Numbered from the stretch's first letter, positions 23,494-35,979 are shown. The stretch is 64,000 nucleotides of DNA from Quercus robur (GCF_932294415.1 NC_065543.1:1748976-1812975), one strand, 5' to 3'. A program made the numbers and translations. Notes: generated from the letters alone by a model not told the origin.

Positions 23494-23682
23494 ATGGACT
23501 CAAAAAATAAAGACCCAAACCTATTTAGATTAGTGGTACCTTGTCCTTTGAATCAAGCCCAAACAATAGAATGTTTAAAGAGAGTGAGAAACTAATTCAA
23601 GTGCAATTCTAAACTAAGGCCAAGTTTAAGGCCGAAAATTCCAGAGTAACAGAAAGGTGTAGTTTAAACAACAATTGGGGAT

Positions 23683-24246
23683 TGTGCGTGCCGGAAATGA
23701 AATTATTGGGCCTAACTTCACTTGGGCTCACAACTTATTTATGAGGTGGGTTTTAGGATTTCCTACTTTGGGTCGTTCTCGGCACAGAGACTCAAAGTGA
23801 TATTGTTTCTCCCTCTCTCTCTTGTTTTCTCTCCTTTTTTCTGAACCCCTTCTTCTTCCTCAACTTCTATTATTTGTAAGCCTAAGCTAGTGGGGAAGTC
23901 ATGATTACTGCCATTGTTAATGCAATCAGAGGTCCAATATTATCCGTTGTAAGTGGGTGTTTAGGTGAGAGTGGAATGTTGAGATTATGGCTTTGGAACT
24001 TGGTTCCAACTCAAGTTGATATGCTCGGTAGTGATGTTTCCTGGGAACTGTCGAGCACGTTATGGTACGTCTGGACATACGACCTTCTTAGTTGTCCGGG
24101 AAACTTATGCCGAGCACAGGTTAGGGGACAAGATTTGAAACTAGTAATTTAGGAAGGTAGTTTAAAGCAGAGATTTGAGAAACGGGGCCGTGCTATTGGG
24201 CCTAAACTCAGGGCCCAATTGGGTCTAGGTACCTCGGTGCCGTACA
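23683..24246 (-). repeat. 3' LTR of the nested Tat fossil
   Basis: 564 bp. On the element's strand it begins TGTACGGCACC and ends GGCACGCACA. It is the direct counterpart of 30297-30860, with the same length and about 97% identity counted by eye. Most of the differences are transitions. Confidence 0.95.
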
Positions 24247-24731
24247 TTAGCCCCCCCTTGATTCATGCCCGGCTGCCGGGAAGAATCAAGGAACCGACCA
24301 GGCCTTCTTTCGAAAGCCCTACGACCAGGGACTTATGCGGGTATGGCTACCCATTAATGCTCTTCTCAAAAGGCACGCTATTCTGGAGTGCCAGGTTCAG
24401 TTGTCATTATTGCCTAACGGTTCGTGAACCGAAGCGGCGCGCGTGTCGATTAACTTTGGCATTCGAAGGGTCTTTCGTGAATCGTGCCCATTTATTGCTG
24501 TTTAAACGTTCCCATGTCTTCTTCCGCTCCTATAAATAGCTCTTTTTAGAACATTCTTTCACTTTTTCACCTCTTATTTCTTGAGCATATTCTCTGCCGA
24601 TCACTCCTTTGAGCGCCTACTCACCAGCCCAGAGTCCCTTTCTTCCTTAGAGCCCAAAGTAAGTTCTCTTCCCCTTCCTTTTTCTTCAGCTTCTTTCTAC
24701 GAGTTCTATCTCATAGTATTAGTTTTCAAAA

Positions 24732-25857
24732 ATGGGTTACTCTTATCTCCTGGAGGCCCCGGCGGCTTTGGCCACTTTTAGGCGAAAGTTTGATATCCCC
24801 GGTGACGTGGATGTGGCTTACTGCCACGAGAGCGAAATCGCTTTCCACAGAGGGTACGGTACAGCTTTTTTTCCTTTAATGGAAATTCTAGAGGGTGGGG
24901 TTAGGTTCCTCGTGGACCCTCTCTTGACCAACACACTTAGGTACTACGGGCTGTGCCCCGACCAGCTCTCTCCCAATTTTTACCTGGTAGTTAGCTGCGT
25001 CAGTAGGTTGAATCGCACTTTTGATCTACAGTTGGATCACCATGACATAAACCACATGTACAGTCTCTGTAGGAATAAAACCTCCAACTATTACCTAAAA
25101 ACTAGGGATAATCGGGTACGGCTGATATCATGCCTACCCGATTCGAATAGGAACTCTGCCGGGGAGTTTGTCCGGGTGCGCAGCAACTGGTTTGCCGGGG
25201 AGAGCCCCTGCCCCCTTTTACGGCGTGAAGTGGGTTCGTACCAATATTTGACTCAACTGTTTTTCCTTTTCTTTTTATTGAAGTAACTTTTTATTACTGG
25301 TTGTTGATGTTGCATCTCGTTCCTTTGCAGACGGTAAAGTGTTCATCCCGGACATCAGAACGGTCCACGTCAGAGACTTGAATTTCACCCTTCGTTCTGA
25401 GATATTTGTGCACTGGGATGGACAGCTCCGAGCCTCGCATCTGATCCTCGGAGTAGAACCCATTTATTCTACCTGGAAGTCCTTCAAACAGGCGCTGTTA
25501 GTTGACAGTCCACTTTTGTCGTATATAGACGTTCGGTACGCAAATTTTCTACCGCCGAAGCTTACTACCGGCAAGGCGAGGGAATTCGAAAAGCGCTACA
25601 CCTGCTCGGACGAGCTAAAGCCTCTGCGGGACGAGTCTACGGAGCGCGTGTCTCGGCGTCTCCGAGAGTTAGCTCACAAGGCTATCCAAGAAGAAGTTCT
25701 TGTTCAAGGACCCGCTCACCCCAAGAACCCTGTTAGAGGGGCGTGTTTTTGGCATTGTTCACACCTCCGGACATATTTCGCTGCATCCTTCTGCATCTGC
25801 GGCCACCAAAACCCTTGGGTCATCGCCCTGTGTGCTAAAGATCGCCCCCCAACATGA
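24732..25857 (+). pseudogene. antisense gene of the nested Tat fossil (Transposase_28-like, 'gypsy type' family)
   Basis: It is located between pol and the 3' LTR, on the strand opposite to gag-pol. The first coding block (24732 to about 25224) begins MGYSYLLEAPAALATFRRKF and includes FPLMEILEGGVRF, YYGLCPDQLSPNFYLVVSC and SNWFAGESPCPLL. This layout resembles the plant family labelled 'putative gypsy type transposon' (Pfam PF04195). A second coding block follows from about 25331 after a TTTGCAG acceptor, with a GTGAAG donor near 25225, so a single short intron is likely. The first block is open. Function is unknown; it is element cargo, not a host gene. Confidence 0.6.
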
Positions 25858-28800
25858 CCGCCACACACTCCTTCACGCAGCTCGGTCAGAAGTTCATTTA
25901 CTTTATCGGGATGTAAGCATAAAAGGTACGGGCCTGCGAAAGACCTCCGGTACAATTTGCGATCTGCCGACAGCCAATACCAGGGAGCCACTCGACAAAT
26001 CTTTTTGGCCTCTTTTTCATCATCCAGAACTTTATCCTCGGCCAGGAAATCTATGATTAGGTTCATCCAGCACGGATTGGTTACTGATACCACGGCCACC
26101 TCAACCCCGGCAGGGTTACAATTATCTTCCATACCGATACTTGGCTCCCCTATAAGTTCTACTTTGATGAGCCAAGGAATCTCCTCGGTAGTCGACGAGG
26201 CCAACGTGGCTAGCGAGTCAGCGTGTCTGTTTTGTGCCCAACCTACCTGGGCTACCTTCACTGTCCCAAACTTGCTAATGATTTGCTTAGCTATACTCAG
26301 ATAAGCTTTCATTCGAGAGTCCCGAGCTTCAAAACTTCCTAGGATTTGATAAACAACCAGCCGAGAATCTGAATAAATCTCCACATCCTTCGCACCTAGA
26401 CACAATACGGCCCTCAATCCGGCTAGAAAGGCCTCGTATTCGGCTTCATTGTTAGAGGCCCTGAATCCCAATCTGAAGGAATGCTCTAATCGTATGCCCT
26501 CAGGGGTGATTATGACAATACCGGCTCCGGCCCCCATAGCATTCGAAGCGCCGTCCACGAACACCTTCCACGGGCGATTTTCTACATTACAGATTATCTT
26601 CCCATCGTCCTTGGGGGTGAATTCTGCAATGAAGTCAGCAAGAACCTGTCCTTTCACCGAGCTTCGCGGCCTGTACCTTATGTCGAATGAACCCAACCGA
26701 GTTCCCCACTTGGCTATTCGGCCCGTGAAGTCTGATCTTTTTAACAATGACTGCAGGAGATACTCGGTGAGGACGAACACAGTATGAGCCTGAAAGTAAT
26801 GCGGCAGCTTCCTTGTGGCGTGCACCAAAGCCAATACTAGCTTCTCCAAGGGCAGATATCTCGTCTCAGCATCTACTAAAGTTTTTCTTATGTAATACAC
26901 CGACTGCTGCACTCCTCGGTCCTTTAGCAATACAGCACTCACGGTGTGATTGGACACCGAGAGGTACATAAATAAATCTTCTCCGGACTCCGGGGCCGTT
27001 AACATGGGCGCTTGTGCCAAGTACTCCTTCAGGTCTTGAAAGGCCTTGTCGCATTCCTCATCCCACTGAAACCCCTTCCACTTCTTCAGGAGTTGATAAA
27101 ATGGTCTGCAGCGATTAGCGAACTTGGAGATGAATCGATTTAAGGCGGCTAACATCTCGGTTAATACCTGTACTTCCTTGGGATTGCTCGGCGGTCTGAG
27201 GTGATTCACGGCATCTATTTAGTAGGGGTTGGCCTCTATCCCCCGGGTAGAGATCAGAAACCCCAAGAACTTACCAGGCCCCACATCGAAAGTACACTTC
27301 TCGGCGTTCAAACGCAACTTATGATGCCGAAATACCTTGAATACGTCTCAGAGATCTTCCGTATGCCGGGATTCCTATCTACTCTTTACCACCATATTGT
27401 CAATGTACACTTCTACCGTGCACCCAATTTTCTCTCGGAACATTCTCGTCATCATCCGCCGGTAAGTGGCCCCGGCATTTTTCAACCCAAATTGCATGAC
27501 TTCATAGTGATAGTTTGCACTCGGGGAAATGAATGCTGTCTTTTCTTGGTCCTCGGGTGTCAGGGCGATCTGGTGATACCCCTGAAAAGCGTCCAAGAAG
27601 CTCATCCTCGGGTGCCCATATGTGGCATCTACCAATTGATCAATCTTGGGCATTGGGAACGGATCTTAAGGACATGCCCGATTTAAGTCTGTGAAGTCCA
27701 CACAAACCCTCCATTTGCCGTTCTTTTTCTTCACTACCACTGTATTTGCTAACCATTCCGGGAAGAATATTTCTCTTATCACTCCTGCTTCCTTCAGCCT
27801 TTGGACTTCCAAATTTACCGCGTCAACATGCTCCTTCAATGATCTTCTCGGCCTTTGCTTTTTCGAGGGGAACGATGGATCCACGTTAAGCTTATGGACA
27901 ATGAACTCAGGATCTACGCCGGGCACTTCGTATGGACTCCAAGCAAAGACATCCACATTCTGCAAAAGGAATAACAACATCTCTACCTTCTCTCGGTCAT
28001 TCAAGCTCGTGCCTATTTGGAAATACCTGTCAGTATTTGGAAAAATTCTAACCTTCAAAACCTCCTCGGCACCGTCTGCCCCTGTTTCTCCTCGGAGCTT
28101 CTGTAATTGCTATAAAGTTTCTCTTTCGGTGGTTTCCGTTTGTCCAACCTGTTCGCCCTTCCACCTGACCACGGCGACCAGACACTGCCTAGCCACTCGC
28201 TGGTTTCCTCGTACCACGGCAACTCCATACTCGATGGGAAATTTGACTTTCACGTGCAGGGTGGACGAAACAGCCTTCATTGCGTGAATCCACGGCCTTC
28301 CTAGGATTGCAGTGTACGGCGAGAATGACCTGACTACTATGAAGGTTACCATTACTTCCTTGCCTTCCATGTCCACCGAGAGAGAAATTTGACCCTCGGG
28401 GATCACGACTCTTCCGTTAAACGAGACCAGCGGCGTGTCATATTTCACCAAGTCCTGATTCTTTTGTCCGAGCCCCTCGAAAAAATCTGGGTACATTACA
28501 TCAACTCCACTTCCCTGATCTATCATCACTCTTTTCACCAAGAAGCCGCTTATCCGTGTTGTTACTACCAACGCATCATCATAAGGTTGGATCGTCCCCT
28601 CCAAATCTTCCTCGTCAAAAGAGATTGTCTACCGACCTACTTTCATCCTTTTCTCGGATGATTCCCCCTCCGCGCAAGCCACCGTCAATACCCTCCTATC
28701 AGCGGCCACACTCCTCGGGGCGGCATGGATGACCTCGATCACTCCCAACGGTGGTGGGAGGGGATTCCTTTTCTGCTGAGCACCCTGGCCGACATCTCGG

Positions 28801-30240
28801 TTACCAGAATCCACTACGAATTCCTTCAAATACCTTGCCTTTACTAGTTGCCCCAAGTGATCTTTTAATACCCGGCACTGCTCAGTGGTGTGCCCTTTAT
28901 CTCTGTGGTACGTGCAGTACAAGTTTTGATTCCTCCGAGATGGGTCGCCCCCCATCTTATTCGGCCACCTGAAGAACGACTCGTTCTTAATCCGATTTAA
29001 AATTTTATGCACCGGTTCTTTGAACGCCACATTCACTCCTTATATTTGCGCTTCTGATTCCTGCATCCTGTAGTCCTTTTTTGGTCTTGTCGGAATAATG
29101 CCCTGTCGAGATCTACCGAGCAACGGGGCCTTCCCCTTATTCTGCAGCCGATCATCCTCAAGTCGCTTATACTCCTCAATACGCCTCATAAGTTGCCTCA
29201 TATCCTCGGGAGGTCTCTTCGTTAGCGACTCCCGTAGTTCGGAATCTTCGGGAAGTCCCATCCTGAAGGTGCTTGCCGCAATCTTCTCATTCCCCCCACC
29301 GATCTCACTGTAAAGTTCCCAATATCGACTAGCATAACTCCGAAGGGTCTCACCGACCCTCATTTTCATGGAAAGTAGCGCGTCCACCGGTTGCGGCACT
29401 CGGCTGCACGTCACGAATCGAGTGCCGAACTCCTGGATCAGCTCGGCGAAGCTGCGAACGGAACCTTTCCGTAATCCATTGAACCATCTCAAGGCTGTGG
29501 AGCCGAGACTAGAGGGGAATACCTTACACATCAGCGCATCATTGTGTGCGTGCAAGGACATCATGTGGATATAATGACTGACATGCTCCACAGGGTCCGT
29601 TTTCCCATCGTAGAAATTGAATGGCGACCGTGTAAACGGACTCGGCATAGGGGCCTGTTCAATTTCATTTGAGAAGGGTGACCGAGCAACTCTTCGTAAG
29701 GCCCGGCTCATGGCGTCCATGGCAGCATTGTGGGTTCGTCGTTCCTCTGGTGAATCCGAGCCTCGGTCGTCATATCCACGTGAACGTGAACGGTTCCGGT
29801 TCTGACGCGTCTCTCGGGAGTACGAGTGGTTCCTGCGTCAGCGTGATTCTCGGGAAAGTGACCAGTCCTGGAATCGTCACTGACCGGACTGGCGAGAGCC
29901 CTCTTCGCCCCGATTTCCCACGCTATCTCCCCCCTTTGCTCGGTTGTTTCGGTTCCTTCCCTAGCGCCGACCCCTTGCTTCCAACTCTAGATCCATCACC
30001 AGTCTACGCAACCGCTTCAGTTCTTGGTCTCTAGCATCACGCTGCCCGTGTCCCGAGGCACCGGACATCGTTCGGTGAGTCTGGTCTGATCCCTCTCCCA
30101 GGCCAGATTCTTCTTCTCCTCGCACACGCTCCCTATCCTCACGTCTTTTCTGCCTTCTTTCCCACCATGTGGAACCCCGAGAAGATCCTATCGATCCGCT
30201 CTCGGTTTGGCCTCCCGAACGCCATTCGGACATTTCCCGC
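25716..30240 (-). pseudogene. gag-pol region of the nested Tat fossil
   Basis: From right to left on the minus strand: gag with FNFYDGKTDPVEHVSHY and ALRWFNGL (29720-29040) and a CCHC-like YCTYHRDKGHTTEQC (about 28930); protease with DQGSGVDVMYP (near 28490); reverse transcriptase with CVDFTDLNRACP (near 27700) and YIDNMVVKSR (27375-27410); RNase H with LYVSVSNH-type and GASNAMGAGAGI segments (two RNase H units, 26990-26150); and an integrase zinc finger with HVGGRSLAHRA...CEQCQKH (near 25760). It is a fossil with several breaks. The dual RNase H places it in the Tat clade. Confidence 0.88.
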
Positions 30241-30296
30241 GTTTGAGTCTCAGTCGAACCACAGCTTCGTAGGATGGCCCCACGGTGGGCGCCAAT

Positions 30297-30860
30297 TGTG
30301 CGTGCCGGAAATGAAATTATTGGGCCTAACTTCACTTGGGCTCACAACTTATTTATGAGGTGGGTTTTAGGATTTCCTACTTTGGGTCGTTCTCGGCACA
30401 GAGACTCAAAGTGATATTGTTTCTCCCTTTCTCTCTTGTTTTCTCTCCTTTTTTCTGAACCCCTTCTTCTTCCTCAACTTCTGTTATTTATAAGCCTAAA
30501 CTAGTGGGGAAGTCATGATTACTGCCATTGTTAGTGCAATCAGAGGTCCAATATTATCCGTTGTAAGTGGGTGTTTAGGTGAGAGTGGAATGCTAAGATT
30601 ATGACTTTGGAACTTGGTTCCAACTCAAGTTGATATGCTCGGTAGTGATGTTTCCTGGGAACTGCCGAGCACGTTATGGTACGTCTGGACATACGACCTT
30701 CTTAGTTGTCCAGGAAACTTATGCCGAGCACCGGTTAGGGGACGAGATTTGAAACTAGTAATTTAGGAAGGTAGTTTAAAGCAGAGATTTGAGAAACGAG
30801 GCCATGCTATTGGGCCTGAACTCAGGGCCCAATTGGGTCTAGGTACCTCAGTGTCGTACA
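30297..30860 (-). repeat. 5' LTR of the nested Tat fossil
   Basis: 564 bp, the partner of 23683-24246. The internal border at 30296 is followed on the minus strand by the primer-binding site. The outer end is followed by the target-site duplication GGGAT at 30861-30865. Confidence 0.95.
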
Positions 30861-30865
30861 GGGAT

Positions 30866-32203
30866 AATGACCTCCTTAGGCTAGTCCGAGAATCAATTAC
30901 TTATATATAGATATAGTTCAGGTTTTACACCAAGTTATTCACTGTTCTTTTTTATGTTTTTATAAGTACTTAGAAAATATTCATCCCCTTTTTCTGGTGG
31001 ATTCCTTTCCATTTATAACATTTCTCCATGCATCTCAGCCCCCCACCTATACGTTCCCAACCATTTTTCAGGATACTTGTCCCATCAAAACTCTACTAAA
31101 GGTGGTAGAAGGAGATGATAGATGTAAAGTTACTATTCAATGGTCATTTCCACATTAATGCAGCTAATAAGGTTGGTGGAGAGCATTGAATGTGGAGGTG
31201 AGAGGTATACCCTTCAGGAAGCTTCCTCCCACCATCCTTGTCCTCACTGCCATCTCTTTTCCTCTCCTTGGGCCTTTAAGGGATAACAATTGTCCTGATA
31301 CTATTACCCTCCTCGATTAAATGGAGTCCTCAAAATTCGTTTTCCCTCCTTTGCCTAGGTTATGAAGATTATTCCTCGATTAAGACCCTCAGTATTCAGA
31401 CCCCATGTAATATACACACACACACACACACTTTTGTGTATGAAATGTAAAATAATAATGTACAATACTTCATAACTCAATATGTGCTATAAACAAAAGT
31501 GTACTATTAAATACTATAATCAGAAGTTGACACTTCAACATTAGAACCCAAAAGTGTATTATTTTCTAAATTACTGTGTTCATTTTTTTTTTTTTTTTTG
31601 AAGAATGAGTCAATAGTCCTAAACTTGTCCATGAACCTAGATTTATCAAATTAAATTATCACTCATAAAATAAAATGACAAACAATAGTCCAAAGATTGC
31701 TAAATAAAAGACAAACAAACATTCAAATGTCAATGCGTAAAAAATATAATAAACAACTAAATACATGTTAATATAGTAGTATAAATTGTATATTTTAATC
31801 AACTAATCAAGATAATTTATGAGTTCATTTAAAATATATAATGCCATTCGGTATATAATATATTGATTATTATAATAATATATAATATATTATAAGGATA
31901 TAAAAAAGAAATAAATAAAAAGTAAAGTAAAAAAATCAAAACAAAGCAAATGCAAAGTACTCGGGAAAGAGTTAAAAAAAAGGGGTTAGCTGGTCAGCTA
32001 GGGGCATAGAGCACTGCACAGTCAGGGGATGAGGGGCCACGGCACAGAAGTTTCAATCTTTCACTCTTTCTTGTCTAGTTTAGTCACACAGTACAGAACT
32101 TTTACTTTTAAATAAACTACAGCAGTAGTGGGAGGATGAAAAGGAAAGAACTGAAAAGAAAAAAAAATAAATAAATAAAAAAAGGCAAACGCCAAGTCGC
32201 CAA

Positions 32204-32249
<46 letters not shown>

Positions 32250-32560
32250 CTTGTGTGAGGCAAAATGTTTCTACAACTGTGTGGGAGACTTGGTGGTGCG
32301 GCACATTAACAAAGTTTTTTACTTTTCAATTTTTCTACTGCTATGTACAAATAAGCCTTAGATGTGTTGGGATGAAAATAAGATTTTTTTTTTCCCTTTT
32401 ATTTGTTGAGGTAATTGTTAAAATACCTATGTATTCATTTTAAAGATATTAAATGTTTAATTATTGTAATTTGTTGATATATGTATTTATGGATTGTATT
32501 TTATTTAAATGAAAATTATGTTTATTTTTAGACTTTCTTAAATATATATTATCAGGTATG
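30866..32560. other. right interior of the TIR element, non-coding
   Basis: No gene seen. It contains a (CA)n run at 31412-31430, T/A runs and (GA)n at 32209-32246. The segment 30866-31380 has an ordinary base composition and could be older host-like DNA captured by the element. I cannot identify it. Confidence 0.4.
32209..32246. repeat. (GA)n microsatellite
   Basis: An uninterrupted AG dinucleotide run of about 38 bp. Similar GA runs occur at 35943-35978, 38319-38343, 40186-40252 and 43224-43258, mostly inside mobile-element DNA. Confidence 0.95.
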
Positions 32561-32698
32561 GAGGACCAAAATGATAAGGTTATTTAAAAATTTTCAAATT
32601 ATTTAGGATATTTTCAAAAAAAAAATTATTTTTTAAAAAATTTTGGACGGGCCAAGGCCCCCCCTCAATCCTCAAGTGGCTCTGCCACTGGTCTAAGA

Positions 32699-33481
32699 AA
32701 TCTTCAATATGGTGCTATAGATGATCCTTGTTGGCTCACAAAAGTCATTGCAAAATCTCCTCTTGTGTACTAAACTTTCCCAGGTACAATAGGGGAAGGT
32801 TTAGGTTTTCTCTTTGAATCTCTTTAGGTTTCTGCTCTAACGTCTTATTTAAAGTGAGGTTCAATCAGTCTTTAAATAGATCCATTAGGATCACAAAAAC
32901 CTATTTATACTCCCATCAATCACACAAAAAAAAAAAAAAAAAAAAAAACCCTATTTATATACAGCTGGCTTAAAATAGAATGTCTTCAGCCAAAAACAAA
33001 ATCCGCAATTCTTGATCAGTCGACTTGTGTCAAGCTTGAAAGCTTGATTTGTCATGCGGACATGGAACAAAATGGCAAAAAATAAAGGTTAGCCTCTTCA
33101 TTAAAGCCTCTATTATTGGCAATCTATAGCATAATTCGAATTTTGCTTCTATAACATTGATTTGTGTATCTTATTAGAATGTTTGTTGAATAATTATAAT
33201 CAATTAAATTCACTATTTTATAATCTCTTAAAACTTTAGGACAAACGGTAATTTATTTTAATAATAAGTGGGGTCTTGAATTTGAACATTATCTCTACTT
33301 TATCCCTATTAAATTCACAATTTTTTAATTTCTTAGATTATTGAGACATTAGTTTTTGAACATATCTACCTTCCTTATCTTGCTCTTCTAAGTGGAAGAC
33401 TAATCATTTTAAGCTAATTAAGTACGTTCACAACATTGTGTACAATTTTTTTTTTTTTTTTTTTTTTTTTAAGTTTCACCG
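32699..33481. other. intergenic, no gene seen
   Basis: AT-rich, with long A and T runs at 32927-32947 and 33449-33470. Nothing coding is visible. The last part (ttaagtttcacc, to about 33481) matches the start of duplicon A (7998 onward), so duplicon B really starts near 33460 and was then split by the MITE at 33485. Confidence 0.45.
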
Positions 33482-33484
33482 TTA

Positions 33485-33821
33485 GAGCATTCTCATCAAG
33501 CATGCTAAATTTTTTAACATTTAACATCTCAAAATGTTACTTTATTAATTTTAACAACTGGTTTTACAATACACACTATATTAAAGGTTTTATTTTTTCT
33601 ATTAGCTAAAAACTATTCATTTTTTAATTCATTTCTCTCTCTCCCTTTCCTGTCACTCTATCTTCTTCTCTTTGTAGCTAAAAATGAGATTCTATTGTAG
33701 CTTGATGCTAAAACTTTAAAAAATTTAACATATTTAATATAGGTGTGTTTTTATCATTTAAGGTGCCAAAAATGCTAAAAAATAACATTTAGCATTTTTA
33801 GCACACTTAATAAGAATGCTC
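33485..33821. mobile_element. PIF/Harbinger-like MITE
   Basis: 337 bp with inverted ends GAGCATTCTCATCA and, read on the minus strand, GAGCATTCTTATTA. The 3-bp target-site duplication TTA is at 33482-33484 and 33822-33824. There is no coding capacity. Ends of this type are shared in part with the larger element at 37636-38704. Confidence 0.8.
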
Positions 33822-33837
33822 TTAAGATATTGTAATT

Positions 33838-34316
33838 TGTGCAAAGTGTCAAATCCTAAATGGTTGAATTAATAAAATCATATGCCTAACCATATGGACC
33901 GTAGGTGTGCATGAATCTCAACGCACATCACATCATCACGTGGGTAGTTAGGTAGTTACCTCCGCTAACTAACACTGTATGCAACAGGGGAACCCTGAAA
34001 CAAGGCCAAAAAGAGTGATTGGATTGTGTTGCCAATGTATTGAAGACTGAACTAAGAAAATTTAGTTTATTGTATATTCTGAACACAAAAATTTATTCTT
34101 TAGAAAAAGACCATCCTTGTTTGCTCATTGGCCAAGCCTGGTACAACAAGGAAGTGCAAGCATGTCCTTGGTTGAGAATAAAGAAATCTGTTGTCCAATT
34201 TTAACTAATATTGAAAGGATAGCAATTAAGCAATCACTAATTAAGAATTTGAACAAATAATTTTGAAGGGATTAATCTAATCCAAAGTAGCATCTGCTAC
34301 GGGATAAGAAATAGTA

Positions 34317-34368
<52 letters not shown>

Positions 34369-35345
34369 TTCACTTCCTCACATCATTATCAATTCATCTT
34401 CACATACGATTGTATAAATATATATATATATATATATATATTTTTTGGTTAGAAAAAAACTGGCGGCTAAGGTACTTTATCACATGAGGAAAAAATTGGT
34501 TTTTGCCCATTTCAAAAAAACAATCCAGCATTTTGCTCTCTTTCTCAAATTAATTAGGAAAATGCCCCTCTTTTGAAACTCGATTTTCTCAAAATCAAGT
34601 TAAGCCTTATAGTGACGTTTTTAAGGATCCTATAGTGACGTTTTAAGGACCTATAGTGGCGTTTTGTAATCCGATTTCCATGAAGTCGAGTTATAGGTAA
34701 AAAAAAGAAAAAAATTGCATGTAACTCGACTTCATGGAGATCGGATTACAAAACGCCACTGTAGGTCCTTAAAACGTCACTATAGGCTCCTTAAAACGCC
34801 ACTATAGAGCTCCAGATTTTTTTTTTTTTTTTTATAACTCGATTTTGAGAAAATCGAGTTTCAAAATAGGGGCATTTCCCTAATTAGTTTGGGAAATGGG
34901 GCAAAATGCTAAATTTTTTTTTTGAAATGGGCATTTGCCCATTTTCTCCCATGATTAGTCATTAGTCAACTACCTTTTCCTTTGATTTTCATTCTAAGCA
35001 AATGGTTGATGAAATAAGTGTTCATCATTGAACATGAAATTGCGGCGTGCCACAGTTTTCCCATTATTGATACTATTTTGACCTAGCTAGTTAAAGTAAT
35101 GAGATTATTAGTGTCTAAAATCCTTTTCAACGTTAGCAAATTAATCAAATGCATGAACTAGTTGGATTGCAACAATAGTTAAAGCCCTTGTTCAATTAAT
35201 TAAAATAAACAAATAGAGTCCTGAAATAAATCTTTTGTTCACACAATGCCTGCATTTGTACAATAGTTTGATTGTTGATTGAGTACGTAACTTTGCAATT
35301 CTCATAATTTCATTTACTTAAGTACAGTTTTTAAATGTCTTATTT
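33838..35345. repeat. segmental duplicon, copy B
   Basis: Similar to 8030-9300 (copy A) and 36546-37500 (copy C), with the same landmark words in the same order. It is interrupted by the foldback element 34488-34949, for which copies A and C supply the empty site ('ctttatcacatgattagtca'). No polygalacturonase follows this copy. A (TA)n run lies at 34331-34364 and another at 34417-34440. Confidence 0.8.
34488..34949. mobile_element. foldback (Mutator-type) element with CTATAGTGACGTTTT array
   Basis: 462 bp, nearly the whole length of which folds on itself. The outer inverted ends both carry GCCCATTTCAAAAAAA. Inner arms carry CTATAGTGACGTTTT and CTATAGTGGCGTTTT words on the left, and their complements on the right, about a central spacer near 34700. 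The flanks share CATGA (34483-34487, 34950-34954), or 9 bp with two mismatches. Copies A and C of the duplicon lack the insert, which fixes the borders. There is no gene. Confidence 0.8.
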
Positions 35346-35939
35346 TTATTTATTTTTAATGTAAATTATTATACTTTAAGAGACTTTCAAATAAGCAACA
35401 AACTACTTCCAAATGCACAATAAATCACATTGGACACTGTCAAGTAGTGCCAAGCATTTGGTTAAAACTTAAAAGTGTTAAAAAAAAGTTTTTGTGAAGA
35501 AGAAAAAAGGGTTTTATAGTGGGAATTACTATTGCTTTAGCTTGCTTAGACGAAGCAAAAGAATACAGAATTTGAAAGGTTTTAACTTTTAACTATTAGG
35601 GGCTGGATGTGAACACGTCGGGGTTTGCATTAAAATTGTTATTTTACCATCTAAAAAGTTACTTTATATATTATATCATCTCACTTTACAATATATTTAG
35701 GGGATGTTTGGTACTGTGGTTTAAATAACAATTTTTAATGTTTAAACAATATTACACGTATTTCCATACATTTTTTCATCTATAGGTATTTTCATAAAAC
35801 AACAACAATGATACTAGAAATCTCTTATTAAACGAGCCCTTAACATCTCAGTTTTTATTTTAACATCTAATATATTAAAATAGTATAATTACACAATAAA
35901 ATAATATAAAGAAAGAGAAAAGAAAAGAAAAGTCATTAA

Positions 35940-35979
<40 letters not shown>

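Larger units (their letters stand above)
23683..30860 (-). mobile_element. Tat-lineage Ty3/Gypsy LTR retrotransposon fossil, both LTRs present
   Basis: Two LTRs of 564 bp each (23683-24246 and 30297-30860) are flanked by the 5-bp target-site duplication GGGAT (23678-23682 and 30861-30865). On the minus strand the primer-binding site TGGCGCCCACCG directly follows the 5' LTR (near 30285-30296), and a polypurine tract (AAGGGGGGGCTAA) precedes the 3' LTR near 24247-24260. Parts recognised on the minus strand are gag, protease, reverse transcriptase, RNase H, a second archaeal-type RNase H (a Tat hallmark) and the zinc-binding start of integrase. An antisense gene sits at 24732-25857. The LTRs differ at about 18 of 564 positions (near 3%), so it is fairly young. 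The coding part is broken, with perhaps five breaks. Confidence 0.93.
23404..32690. mobile_element. TIR-bearing DNA element, split by a nested LTR retrotransposon
   Basis: The left end CAATGACGGAGCCAGAA (23404) and the right end, read on the minus strand, CAGTGGCAGAGCCACTT (from 32690) are similar inverted termini. Both are followed by a GGGCC-containing stretch (GAGGGCCAT, and GGCCTTGGCCC). Flanks GTCTTAGA (23396-23403) and GTCTAAGA (32691-32698) look like an 8-bp target-site duplication with one mismatch. The element's own DNA is 23404-23677 and 30866-32690, with no transposase recognised. The superfamily is undetermined; an 8-bp duplication would suit hAT. Confidence 0.55.
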
